From the NCBI GenBank assembly GCA_964512325.1, contig CAZEGN010000003.1, positions 35,210-99,209 of the forward strand: a DNA stretch of 64,000 bases, given 5' to 3'. This DNA comes from JACQZO01 sp964512325 (GTDB lineage Bacteria; Patescibacteriota; Gracilibacteria; RBG-16-42-10). Under the pieces are notes generated by a model that was not told the origin of the DNA, ran no database searches, and saw only the letters and a list, made by a program, of their open reading frames with translations. A program made the position numbers and the translations under genes. Positions 49,572 through 57,562 of the stretch are shown here, piece after piece. Each line of letters starts with the position of its first letter. Within the stretch, counting starts at the first letter, position 1.

Positions 49572-50316
49572 AGCTGCTGGCGCCCAGCCAGGCTAAGTTG
49601 AAAATTGCGGTCTGAGAACGCGCATATACTGAACTTTCGAAGATCATGCCAATCAGCTCTTCACTGTTTAAGGAAATTACTGCTACTTTATCGTCATAGA
49701 TAGTTACTTCATGTTCAAACCAGAACTCTTTTGGATTTACAAAAAGTATTTCTACCAATTCAAGTGGAAAGTTAGGAGGATAATGGTTTTTGATATAGTC
49801 GAATGCTTCTGGGCTGGAAGGACAAATCATCCGTGCTTTTAGTCCTTTTTCCATTTTTTTGCGGGCGTATTCTTTGGTGTAGTCCCCAAAAAGCTCACCG
49901 GCACCTTTTAAATTTGAGTAGCCGAGCAAATCGCTTTTTGCTTTTAGTGTGTCTTCCATGATGTTCTTAATGCCTTCTAATCCTTCAAAGTACTTAATCT
50001 TTGGCTTGAAGGTGAGTGCATTGGTCATTGAAAGCAGTTCGGGCAGTATCCCTTTGGCATATCTAACCTTTTCCTCAAGTGAGGCGACAATTCTTTGCGG
50101 TGGTTCAGCCGAGTAATAGCGCACATTGTCTTTAGTAATAAAGCTTACTAAACCTTTTTCGGTGAGCTTTTCTACAGTGTGATAACAGTTCACTCGAGGT
50201 GTTTTTGCTTTTTTGGCAATGCTACTTACATAACCGCCTCCTAGTTCAAGCAAGGCAAGATATACTTTTCCTTCAACTTCAGTGAGCCCTAAAGTGGCGA
50301 AATCAGGATAAATCAT
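49558..50316 (-). CDS. TrmB-family transcriptional regulator
   Basis: 252 residues. N-terminal winged helix (LGLTEVEGKVYLALLELGGGYVSSIAKKA...RVNCYHTVEKLTEKGLV) and a C-terminal TrmB-type effector-like domain with DDKVAVISLN. TrmB regulators often control sugar metabolism. It is divergent from the eno-gpmI operon across a 283-bp repeat-rich gap, so it might regulate that operon, which is inference. In-frame start 50322 is also possible. Confidence 0.85.
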   Translation of the reverse strand: MIYPDFATLGLTEVEGKVYLALLELGGGYVSSIAKKAKTPRVNCYHTVEKLTEKGLVSFITKDNVRYYSAEPPQRIVASLEEKVRYAKGILPELLSMTNALTFKPKIKYFEGLEGIKNIMEDTLKAKSDLLGYSNLKGAGELFGDYTKEYARKKMEKGLKARMICPSSPEAFDYIKNHYPPNFPLELVEILFVNPKEFWFEHEVTIYDDKVAVISLNSEELIGMIFESSVYARSQTAIFNLAWLGASSFIAL

Positions 50317-50360
50317 AAGCAATGGTGACGTTCACAAAGTACAATAGCAGAGAAATAAAT

Positions 50361-50566
50361 AGCAATTCGCAAGTAGCAATTAGCAGGTCGCAATTGGCAA
50401 TGCCACTAACACACAAAGCTCATGCAATAAAGAACAAGAGCCCTTTTTGCGTACTTCTTTTGTACAGCTTCATCTAAATTCCGCTTTCTACTTTCCCCAC
50501 TCCGAATTGCGACCTGCTAATTGTGAATTGCTACTTGCGAATTGCTACTTGCGAATTGCTACCTCT
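50361..50566. repeat. Inverted pair of AT-rich word repeats upstream of eno
   Basis: Left arm 50362-50395 (gcaattcgcaagtagcaatt and on) and right arm 50504-50544 (aattgcgacctgctaattg and on) are near-perfect inverted copies; the right arm has ~10 extra bases and an additional word copy to 50566. The ~100 bp between them hold no gene. The right part is read as LLANCYLRIA if translated, creating a false enolase extension. Confidence 0.7.
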
Positions 50567-50599
50567 CATTGCAAAGTATACACGATAAACTTTGCCTTT

Positions 50600-51838
50600 A
50601 TGCATTTAACATCTGCTCTAGCATATCGTGTCTTTGATTCGCGGGGCTATCCTACGATTGCGGTTCGATTAGCTTGTGGTAACAAGTATGCCGTGGGGAT
50701 GTCACCAAGTGGTGCATCGACTGGTTCACATGAAGCATTTGAGTTGAGAGATGGTACGGCTGCTTTTTCAGGTAAGGACGTAGAAACTGCGATTGCGAAG
50801 TTTAATAACTTAGTGGCGCCCGTTATTTGTCAGCGCGAGATTGAGGGCCAACAATCATTCGATAGTTTATTAGTAGCCATTGATGGCACTGCTAATTTTC
50901 AAACAATTGGTGGTAATACTGCCATTGCCGCTTCAATTGCATTTTTGCGTTTATTGAGTAGCCAGACCAATCTAGAGGTATACGAATGTTTAGCTAGAGA
51001 ATGGCAGTACAAAATACCAAGATCTCAGGTAATCACGCCATTGGTAAATGTCATTAATGGTGGTAAGCATGCTTCTTCAGGCTTAGCCATTCAAGAGGTA
51101 ATGATTGTACCCTTAGCAGGAAACACCACTACCGAAAAAATCATGATAGCGGGTGAAGTCTTTAATGCTTTGCGGTCTCAGCTAAAAGGCAAGAGACTGT
51201 CTACCTTGGTAGGGGATGAAGGTGGCTTTGCTCCGGGAATACACTACTTAGAAGAGGCAATTACTTTAATTGCGCAAAGCGTGGCAAGTGCCGGTTTAAA
51301 ATTTGGTGACGATATTGCGATTGCCTTAGACTGTGCAGCGACAGAATTATATAAAGATCAGCAATACGCTCTTGAGGGAAGACTCTTTTCTGTGCCTGAA
51401 CTTGTGGATTTTTATATCAAGGCAATTGCTAACTTTCACATCGTTTCTTTAGAGGATCCTTTTGCCGAAGATGATTTTGCTGCTTGGACATCTCTGCAGC
51501 AAGTTGTCCTCAATTCTTGTCAAATTGTGGGAGATGATTTAACCGTAACAAATGTGGCGAGAATGAAGGAGGTTGAGGTTGCCCACTTGGTATCAGCTGT
51601 CATTATAAAACCCAATCAAATCGGCACAATCAGCCAAACCATGGCAGCGGTAAAACTAGCACAAGCATATAACTGGAAACCGATTATTTCTCACCGCAGT
51701 GGTGAAACCGAAGATACTACTATTGCTGACATTGCAGTTGCAGTTCAGGCGCCATTTATCAAAACTGGCTCGATGAGTCGTAGTGAGCGCATGGCAAAGT
51801 ATAACCGTCTGCTTCAATTAGATTTGAATCAAAAGTAG
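50600..51838 (+). CDS. eno: Enolase
   Basis: 412 residues from the ATG at 50600. Converts 2-phosphoglycerate to PEP. Seen: SALAYRVFDSRGYPTIAV, VGMSPSGASTGSHEAFELRD, VINGGKHASSGLAIQEVMIVP, GDEGGFAP, the metal Asp/Glu in ALDCAATE and SLEDPFAEDD, GDDLTVTN and KPNQIGTISQTM with the catalytic Lys, then SHRSGETEDTTIADIAVA. Slightly shorter than usual (~430). An in-frame start at 50447 is rejected because its residues are translated repeat. First gene of a glycolysis operon with gpmI 12 bp on. Confidence 0.96.
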   Translation: MHLTSALAYRVFDSRGYPTIAVRLACGNKYAVGMSPSGASTGSHEAFELRDGTAAFSGKDVETAIAKFNNLVAPVICQREIEGQQSFDSLLVAIDGTANFQTIGGNTAIAASIAFLRLLSSQTNLEVYECLAREWQYKIPRSQVITPLVNVINGGKHASSGLAIQEVMIVPLAGNTTTEKIMIAGEVFNALRSQLKGKRLSTLVGDEGGFAPGIHYLEEAITLIAQSVASAGLKFGDDIAIALDCAATELYKDQQYALEGRLFSVPELVDFYIKAIANFHIVSLEDPFAEDDFAAWTSLQQVVLNSCQIVGDDLTVTNVARMKEVEVAHLVSAVIIKPNQIGTISQTMAAVKLAQAYNWKPIISHRSGETEDTTIADIAVAVQAPFIKTGSMSRSERMAKYNRLLQLDLNQK

Positions 51839-51850
51839 TAATCATAAACT

Positions 51851-53395
51851 ATGAACTTTCCTGCTTTGTTAATTATTCTGGATGGTTGGGGTGTGGCGCC
51901 TGCTGGAGCTGGTAATGCATTAAGTCTGGCAGCACTCCCTACTTTTGAGAAATTTGATCGAATTGCGAAAAAAACATTTTTAGCTGCAGCCGGAGCTGAA
52001 GTTGGCTTGCCGGATAAGCATCAGGGCAGCTCAGAAATGGGACACTTGATGATTGGTGCGGGGAAACCGGTAGTGTTTCCCCAAAGTCAGATTCAAGCTG
52101 CACTTGATAACCGTATTATCGCGCAAAATAAAGAGTATCAAGCAGTAATTGATTATTGTCATACAAAAAAGAAACGATTGCACTTGTTGGGTTTGCTTTC
52201 AGATAGAGGCGTTCATGCCTACGCTGAAACTTGCTATCAATTGTTAAGCTTGGCGAAAGCAAAGGGAGTGGCTGAAGTTGCTGTCCATATCATTGCTGAT
52301 GGTAGAGATACTTTGCCGCGTGAGTTGCCTACTTTTGTTGCTCAATTAGAGGCAATCATGGCGGAGCAAGGAGTCGGCAAAATTGCCTCACTCATTGGGC
52401 GTTATTATGCAATGGATCGTGATCAGCGTTGGGATCGAGTAGAACAGGCCTATAACTTGTATACCTTGGGCAATGGGCAAAAATGGTCTGATATTCATTC
52501 CTTTTTAAGTGCGTATTATGCTTCAGCTGATCTCTCTGACTTGCCTCACTCCGATGAATTTATTCCACCAGTGCTTTTTGACCAGAATCTGATCATGCAA
52601 CCTGATGATGGTGTGATTTTTTGGAACTTTAGAGTAGATCGCGCCATAGAAATTACCCAGGCTTTTTGTGAACCGCAATTCGCAGCTTTTTCAAGACCAT
52701 ATATGCCTTTATATTTTGTGGCCACTACTAAATATTATGATGAGTTTCAGGGGAGGGTTGCGTTTGAACAAGAGCATGTATTAGAGCCCTTGGGCAAAGT
52801 ACTAGCGGACGCTGGGATTGGTCAGTTTCGAGTCGCTGAAACAGAAAAGTGGGCTTACATTACGAAAGTTCTTGACGGCTATCAGGAAACAGAATTTGCA
52901 AAAGTGCAGAAAAAGTTAATTGCTTCGGACAAGGTTGCAACCTATGATTTAGCTCCTACTATGCAGGCAGAAAAAATCGCTGATGCAATTGTGGCACATC
53001 TGCGTAAGGATGATGCCCAAGTAATTATCGCTAACTTTGCCAATGCCGACATGGTGGGACATACAGGGAATATAGCCGCTACCATTAAAGCAGTAGAAGC
53101 AGTGGATAGAGCTATCGCCAAGATCGATCAAGAATTGCAAAAACAAAAAGGCTTTATGTGCATTACAGCGGATCATGGTAACTGCGAGCATATGCTTACT
53201 GCTAGTGGCGAACATGATGGTTCTCATACTGCCAATCAGGTGCCTTTTTATATTGTAAGCTACCATGAGCAGGTGAGTGCGCGCTTGCTGCAAATGAATT
53301 TAAAATATGGTAGTTTGGTTAATGTAGCTCCTACTTTTTTAGATCTACTCGGAGTGCCGGTGCCTAAATTTATGTCTTCATCTCTTTTAGCATGA
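51851..53395 (+). CDS. gpmI: 2,3-bisphosphoglycerate-independent phosphoglycerate mutase
   Basis: 514-residue two-metal mutase that turns 3-phosphoglycerate into 2-phosphoglycerate, the step before enolase. LLIILDGWGVAP holds the first metal Asp; the nucleophile Ser is in KHQGSSEMGHLMIGAG; DGRDT, FWNFRVDRAIEITQAF and ITADHGNCEHM complete phosphatase and transferase domains. Length is typical. Operon with eno upstream and membrane proteins downstream (4-bp ATGA overlap). Confidence 0.96.
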   Translation: MNFPALLIILDGWGVAPAGAGNALSLAALPTFEKFDRIAKKTFLAAAGAEVGLPDKHQGSSEMGHLMIGAGKPVVFPQSQIQAALDNRIIAQNKEYQAVIDYCHTKKKRLHLLGLLSDRGVHAYAETCYQLLSLAKAKGVAEVAVHIIADGRDTLPRELPTFVAQLEAIMAEQGVGKIASLIGRYYAMDRDQRWDRVEQAYNLYTLGNGQKWSDIHSFLSAYYASADLSDLPHSDEFIPPVLFDQNLIMQPDDGVIFWNFRVDRAIEITQAFCEPQFAAFSRPYMPLYFVATTKYYDEFQGRVAFEQEHVLEPLGKVLADAGIGQFRVAETEKWAYITKVLDGYQETEFAKVQKKLIASDKVATYDLAPTMQAEKIADAIVAHLRKDDAQVIIANFANADMVGHTGNIAATIKAVEAVDRAIAKIDQELQKQKGFMCITADHGNCEHMLTASGEHDGSHTANQVPFYIVSYHEQVSARLLQMNLKYGSLVNVAPTFLDLLGVPVPKFMSSSLLA

Positions 53396-53847
53396 ACACT
53401 TTGCTCATCAATACCATTGGTTATCTCATTGTTCCTATTACGGCGGTTGCTTTGATTATTGTTAGTTTGGTTTTGCTTTTTGCTAGAGAGCATGCTTACG
53501 GTGTGCTTAGGCAACTCTATATTTATGGTGTTGTTATTACAGCGTTTTTAATTAGTATGACCGCCATTATTGGCGTTTTGTATACTGGCTTGACCACTAC
53601 ACTTTTGCCGACGAATGACTTAACCAGCCGTTATATCTACGATTCCGAGCTTCGCTACTTAACTGAGCAGAATACTGATCCTGCTGTTTATGCATACTTA
53701 AAACAGGAACAAGACAAAATGAATGTTTTAGCTGATACTGAAAGCTTTCGACAAGAATGGCGCAATCAACTTGCTTGGTCCGTGCCTCTTTTGCTTGTTT
53801 TTCTGCCTATTTTGCTGAGTTATCGGCGCTTTTTAACCCGTTCATAA
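53392..53847 (+). CDS. Small membrane protein, three helices
   Basis: 151 residues with hydrophobic segments at about 8-30, 40-65 and 128-147. Between the second and third lies a polar loop with NDLTSRYIYDSELRYL. It overlaps gpmI by 4 bp and the next gene follows by 3 bp, so it is translated with the glycolysis genes. The plan recalls DUF5671-type CPR membrane proteins, but I would not assign it. Confidence 0.65.
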   Translation: MNTLLINTIGYLIVPITAVALIIVSLVLLFAREHAYGVLRQLYIYGVVITAFLISMTAIIGVLYTGLTTTLLPTNDLTSRYIYDSELRYLTEQNTDPAVYAYLKQEQDKMNVLADTESFRQEWRNQLAWSVPLLLVFLPILLSYRRFLTRS

Positions 53848-53850
53848 GTT

Positions 53851-54300
53851 ATGCCTACCAAGAAAAAAACTACTGCAACTGCAATTGCAAAACCTGCTGG
53901 TAACCTTCACGGTTTAGCTAAGGCTGGATACATGTATTTGGCGACATTCTTAGGGCTAGTTGCTTTAGCTTTAGGAGCCACGGGGTTAATTAATGTGGCT
54001 ATGGAGATGACGGTGTTACCTCCTGCAATTTATGATTATGAGATTCGTTCTGCCATATCAAATTCACTGAACGTTGTGCCTAAATATTTGCCTAGTGGTG
54101 GTGAGCAAATTACCGCACCTACTATGTCTGAAGCCCAAGCAGCTGTTCAAAAGGCGAACGAGCATGTTAATTCTTTATATAAACTCAATATTGCTGAAAG
54201 AAATAGAGCACTTAGCTTAAGCTTAGTATTTGTCTTAGTGGGCGGTGTCATTTATCTTTTTCATCGCAAAGAAACACTTAACCTGGTAAAAAAAGACTAA
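53851..54300 (+). CDS. Small membrane protein, probable relative of the preceding one
   Basis: 149 residues. After a basic start (MPTKKKTT), a helix at about 26-50 (LATFLGLVALALGATGLINV), a polar loop with VLPPAIYDYEIRSAIS, and a last helix (LSLVFVLVGGVIYLF). The loop resembles YIYDSELR of the preceding gene, suggesting a diverged tandem pair. Function unknown. Last gene of the eno-gpmI run before a 49-bp gap to ssb. Confidence 0.65.
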   Translation: MPTKKKTTATAIAKPAGNLHGLAKAGYMYLATFLGLVALALGATGLINVAMEMTVLPPAIYDYEIRSAISNSLNVVPKYLPSGGEQITAPTMSEAQAAVQKANEHVNSLYKLNIAERNRALSLSLVFVLVGGVIYLFHRKETLNLVKKD

Positions 54301-54345
54301 TTGCAAATCATCTCAGTCTACCATCTATAATTTATAATCTATAAT
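54299..54345. repeat. AT-rich word repeat before ssb
   Basis: taatttataatctataattc and related words just upstream of the ssb ATG (54350). No Shine-Dalgarno is present. Confidence 0.55.
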
Positions 54346-54349
54346 TCTT

Positions 54350-54829
54350 ATGGCTCGTTCGCTTAATATGGTACAAATCATTGGTAATGTGACCCAAGAT
54401 CCTGATGTGCGACAAATCCCATCTGGTGCGGCTGTCGCTACTATTACGGTAGCAACTAATCGTTCTTGGAAGGACCAGTCTGGTCAGATGCAAGAAGAGT
54501 CAGAATTTCATAATGTTGTGCTCTGGCGTGGTTTAGCTGATATTGCGCAACAATATGTTCGTAAAGGCACTAAAGTATACATTCGTGGTTATTTAAAAAC
54601 TCGAAGTTGGGAAAGCCAAGATGGCAGTAAAAAGTATCGCACTGAAATTATTGCAGATGACTTGATGTTGCTTACACCTAAACGTGATGGTGAAACTAAC
54701 TCATTTGGCAGCAATCATGGCGATGAAATGGGAGCTGGATCAAGCATGTCTCAAAAAACCGCTGCCGGTGGTGGCATCCAATCAATTTCCGATCAAGAGC
54801 CAATTCAAATTGAGGATATTCCATTTTAA
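54350..54829 (+). CDS. ssb: Single-stranded DNA-binding protein
   Basis: 159 residues. OB fold with VQIIGNVTQDPDVRQIPSG, FHNVVLWRGLADIAQQYVRKGTKVYIRGYLKT and the acidic C-terminal tip IEDIPF that recruits repair partners, joined by a Gly/Ser/Gln linker. A normal bacterial SSB. It ends in front of a strong terminator, so it closes the transcript. Confidence 0.95.
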   Translation: MARSLNMVQIIGNVTQDPDVRQIPSGAAVATITVATNRSWKDQSGQMQEESEFHNVVLWRGLADIAQQYVRKGTKVYIRGYLKTRSWESQDGSKKYRTEIIADDLMLLTPKRDGETNSFGSNHGDEMGAGSSMSQKTAAGGGIQSISDQEPIQIEDIPF

Positions 54830-54867
54830 TTCGGAATTTGGAGGTTGGAGAGCGGAATAGAGAAAGA

Positions 54868-54901
54868 AAAAAGGAGGTGGAAGAAAGTTTCACTCCTTTT
54901 T
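54868..54901 (+). terminator. Strong intrinsic terminator after ssb
   Basis: AAAAAGGAG (54868-54876) pairs with CTCCTTTTT (54893-54901), extended inward by TG/CA across a bulge, loop of 11. Works on the plus strand and, by symmetry, possibly on the minus strand. Confidence 0.75.
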
Positions 54902-54954
54902 GAAGTGACTAGAGAACAGTTCCATGAAACCTCGCACTACCGTCTCCATCCTTT

Positions 54955-54986
54955 AATTCCGAATCCCGCTCTCCGATTTCCGAATT
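54955..54986. repeat. CCGAATTCCG-type word repeat
   Basis: aattccgaatcccgctctcc and following words; matches 28600-28640 in style. A shorter copy (aattcggaatttggagg) is at 54828-54845. Confidence 0.55.
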
Positions 54987-55179
54987 AATTATTAAACAGC
55001 CATATAATCGAGAACACAATAATAGCAATAGCGATCAGCTTGTGAAAAAAATATGTTGTACCGGGACCTAGGTATTTTTCAATGGTTGGAAATGGGCCGA
55101 GAAGCTGCGTAATTTGATAGTTGTACTTTAAATAGAATATTGCTAAGACGATGGCGACGACAGCTGCTAAAAAGCGCAT
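54985..55179 (-). CDS. Small two-helix membrane protein
   Basis: 64 residues: a first helix (FLAAVVAIVLAIFYL), a loop GPFPTIEKYLGPGTTYFFHK, and a second helix (LIAIAIIVFSIIWLF). Proteins with the EKYLG-G-TY-KL loop are common and unstudied in CPR. Lone gene; it starts 85 bp from the divergent slipin. Confidence 0.65.
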   Translation of the reverse strand: MRFLAAVVAIVLAIFYLKYNYQITQLLGPFPTIEKYLGPGTTYFFHKLIAIAIIVFSIIWLFNN

Positions 55180-55264
55180 AGATAATAATTAACGCTGGGA
55201 TTGTAGCTATATTTACTTGTTCTTCTCAAGTGTGCTACAACAAGGATGATTTACATCTTGTTTT

Positions 55265-56104
55265 ATGACACCCACTAATGTTTATCCAGTCCAAGCTTCT
55301 GAGCCATCAATCGCTTGGTTTTTATTGAGCAATTTTAGTGTTGTGCTGTTCATTGTATTTATTATACTTGTGCTTTATTCAATTCGTCAGGTCGATCAGT
55401 ATGAGCGCGGTGTGAAGTTTATGTTTGGGCGTTTCTATAAGGTAATTGCTCCAGGCTGGAATGTGGTTTTCCCAATTATTCAAGGCATGAGAAAAGTAGA
55501 TATGCGTGTCCGTGCGGTTGATGTTCCTGATCAGGAAGCTATTACAAAAGATAATGTTTCCGCTCGCATCAACGCCGTTATTTATTACCGCATTGTAAAT
55601 GCTGAAAAGGCTGTAATGGAGGTCGAAAATCTTTTTATAGCTGTAACTCAACTTGCACAAACAACCATGCGTAATGTTGTTGGTGAAGTGACTTTAGATG
55701 AGTTGTTAAGTCAAAGAGAAAAGGTTTCTAGTCGTATCCAAGAAATCGTAGATGAAAAGACCGATGCCTGGGGAGTAGATGTGCAAAGTGTCGAGCTCAA
55801 AGATATTAATTTACCAGAAGGCATGAAACGCACTATGGCAAAACAGGCTGAGGCGGAACGTGAGCGTCGCGCTACGATTATTAATTCTGAAGGTGAGGTG
55901 ATTGCGGCTGAGAATTTAAGCAAAGCAGCACAACTGATGGCCCAGACACCTGGTGCTCTCCATTTGCGCACATTGAATTCAATAAACGATATTTCTTCTG
56001 ATGAGAGCAATACAATTATTTTTGCTTTACCAATAGAAGTTTTACGTGCTATTGATAGCTTTAAGGATTATATGGTCAGCAATAATAAAACTTCACGTGA
56101 ATAG
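55265..56104 (+). CDS. Slipin (SPFH/band-7 protein)
   Basis: 279 residues. One N-terminal membrane anchor (FLLSNFSVVLFIVFIILVLY), then the band-7 domain with VDQYERGVKFMFGRFYKVIAPGWN, VDMRVRAVDVPDQEAITKDNV, a coiled-coil stretch (MAKQAEAERERRATIINSEGE) and a short tail. Slipins form membrane microdomain scaffolds and often pair with a NfeD protease partner, which is not adjacent here. Confidence 0.93.
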   Translation: MTPTNVYPVQASEPSIAWFLLSNFSVVLFIVFIILVLYSIRQVDQYERGVKFMFGRFYKVIAPGWNVVFPIIQGMRKVDMRVRAVDVPDQEAITKDNVSARINAVIYYRIVNAEKAVMEVENLFIAVTQLAQTTMRNVVGEVTLDELLSQREKVSSRIQEIVDEKTDAWGVDVQSVELKDINLPEGMKRTMAKQAEAERERRATIINSEGEVIAAENLSKAAQLMAQTPGALHLRTLNSINDISSDESNTIIFALPIEVLRAIDSFKDYMVSNNKTSRE

Positions 56105-56112
56105 TTTGTTCC

Positions 56113-57534
56113 TTAAGAACTGGGAATAACTAAATTGTAAAGCGGCCTTCGTAGTTCCTTTTTGGCTACACTTTCTGCGATGCCTGTAAGCAATGTAATT
56201 AAGTAGTTTCTTAAGTCTGTTTGTTCAATTGCCTGCGCTACGCCGAGGATTTTTTCATCAATATACTTTTTCCCTTCCGTAGATCTTCTTTCCGGTAAGC
56301 GGGTAAGATCATAATGAATATGATCAGCCATACGGCCTAAAGCCAATACTACGCGGCTAGGGTCGTTGGCTCGACTTACACTTTGATCGTGAATTTGCAC
56401 GAAATCATTCTTAGGAGCCTGACGGGGAGAGCCGTCGCTAGATGCAGCAAAATTGGGGTCATCAAAACTGCGTAAATATCTCTCTAGATCAGAATCGAGG
56501 TTGCTCCATAGAATTTGCGCTGTCGTTTTGCGAATCTCATGAGACGCAGCTTGGGCTGCCTTATGATGTTCTCGTGCGACGGGAGATATATCACCACCAT
56601 ATAACTTGCCAATCTCTTGAACCAGAGCCATTTGTAAGGCTGTGTGGCTATCAAATTCAATTCCTTTCGCTTCTAAAAGCCAGCTTAGTGCTAAAACTCC
56701 AATCGCTGTGACATGACCGTGATCGGCAATAGTGTCCGTGTCGGTTCGACTCATTCCACCCATAGCCCAGCCGGTGCGCAATGCATCTTTAGTACGTTGT
56801 AATTCCATAATTAGTTGAATCCACTTTTCTTGCGGATGAGTGTCTTCATAAGTACCAGGAACTAAATGAGGCTTAACATAAGGCCCAAGTCTGCCTTGTT
56901 TGTGTTGGTCTTGGAAAGCTGAAATTAACAGCACACAAAAATACTTTAAGCCAGAATCTTGCATTTTCTCTGCTATGCTGAATACTGAGAATTTGTAATA
57001 ACCATCGTCATTCTTCGTGTCATAAGGTGTTGGTCTCATCCTCTGTAAATGTGCTAGAGCCTCAAGTCTATCCATGAGTTTTACAAACAAAGCTTCATCC
57101 GTTTTTTGTTCCATTTCTTCAAGCGCAAGGTCGAGATACTTTTTGCCAGCTTCAGGTCCCAGCAAGTGGACTAGTGCTTGGCGATTGACTTCTTCTATTG
57201 CGCGAGAGGCGTCTTTTAAGATAGGAAACTCACTGGCACGGGGCACTCCGATATCGCCTCCGCCAAATTCAGAAAGATCATGAACTTCACTTTCTCGTAA
57301 TGCTTTAGGCAAATCAAACTTGGCGTGGTATTTGGTGATAGCTACTTTCCCGAATATGAGCGTAAGTAAAGCTACATTAAAATGATGTGCAGCCAGCGTG
57401 TCCATCTGATGTCTGGTAAACCCAATTCCCAACCAGCCTACACGTACTAGCTGTGTAGTTAATTCACCACCTATACGCCAGAATTGAGCAAAGGTTGATG
57501 GATCTTCAATTCCTAGTAAATTCTTTCCTCGCAT
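56113..57534 (-). CDS. Double HD-domain protein, first of a tandem pair
   Basis: 473 residues with two YfbR-like HD regions. Region 1 carries DTLAAHHF (His50), VHDLSEFGGGDIG (His85, Asp86, Glu89, Asp94), the HDxxE...GDI pattern of 5'-deoxynucleotidases/HDDC2. Region 2 carries DTIADHGHVTAI, but the second motif reads VQEIGKLYGGDIS, with Gln-Glu where His-Asp is expected. The first half may therefore be catalytic and the second structural or regulatory. It follows its paralogue by 28 bp and converges with the slipin (9 bp). Substrate unknown. Confidence 0.75.
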   Translation of the reverse strand: MRGKNLLGIEDPSTFAQFWRIGGELTTQLVRVGWLGIGFTRHQMDTLAAHHFNVALLTLIFGKVAITKYHAKFDLPKALRESEVHDLSEFGGGDIGVPRASEFPILKDASRAIEEVNRQALVHLLGPEAGKKYLDLALEEMEQKTDEALFVKLMDRLEALAHLQRMRPTPYDTKNDDGYYKFSVFSIAEKMQDSGLKYFCVLLISAFQDQHKQGRLGPYVKPHLVPGTYEDTHPQEKWIQLIMELQRTKDALRTGWAMGGMSRTDTDTIADHGHVTAIGVLALSWLLEAKGIEFDSHTALQMALVQEIGKLYGGDISPVAREHHKAAQAASHEIRKTTAQILWSNLDSDLERYLRSFDDPNFAASSDGSPRQAPKNDFVQIHDQSVSRANDPSRVVLALGRMADHIHYDLTRLPERRSTEGKKYIDEKILGVAQAIEQTDLRNYLITLLTGIAESVAKKELRRPLYNLVIPSS

Positions 57535-57562
57535 ATAAAAAACTTTAACTAATAAAGGACAT

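Noticed and set aside
50447..50599. N-terminal extension of enolase by 51 residues
   Set aside because: Encoded by the word repeat; conserved enolase sequence begins at the ATG 50600.
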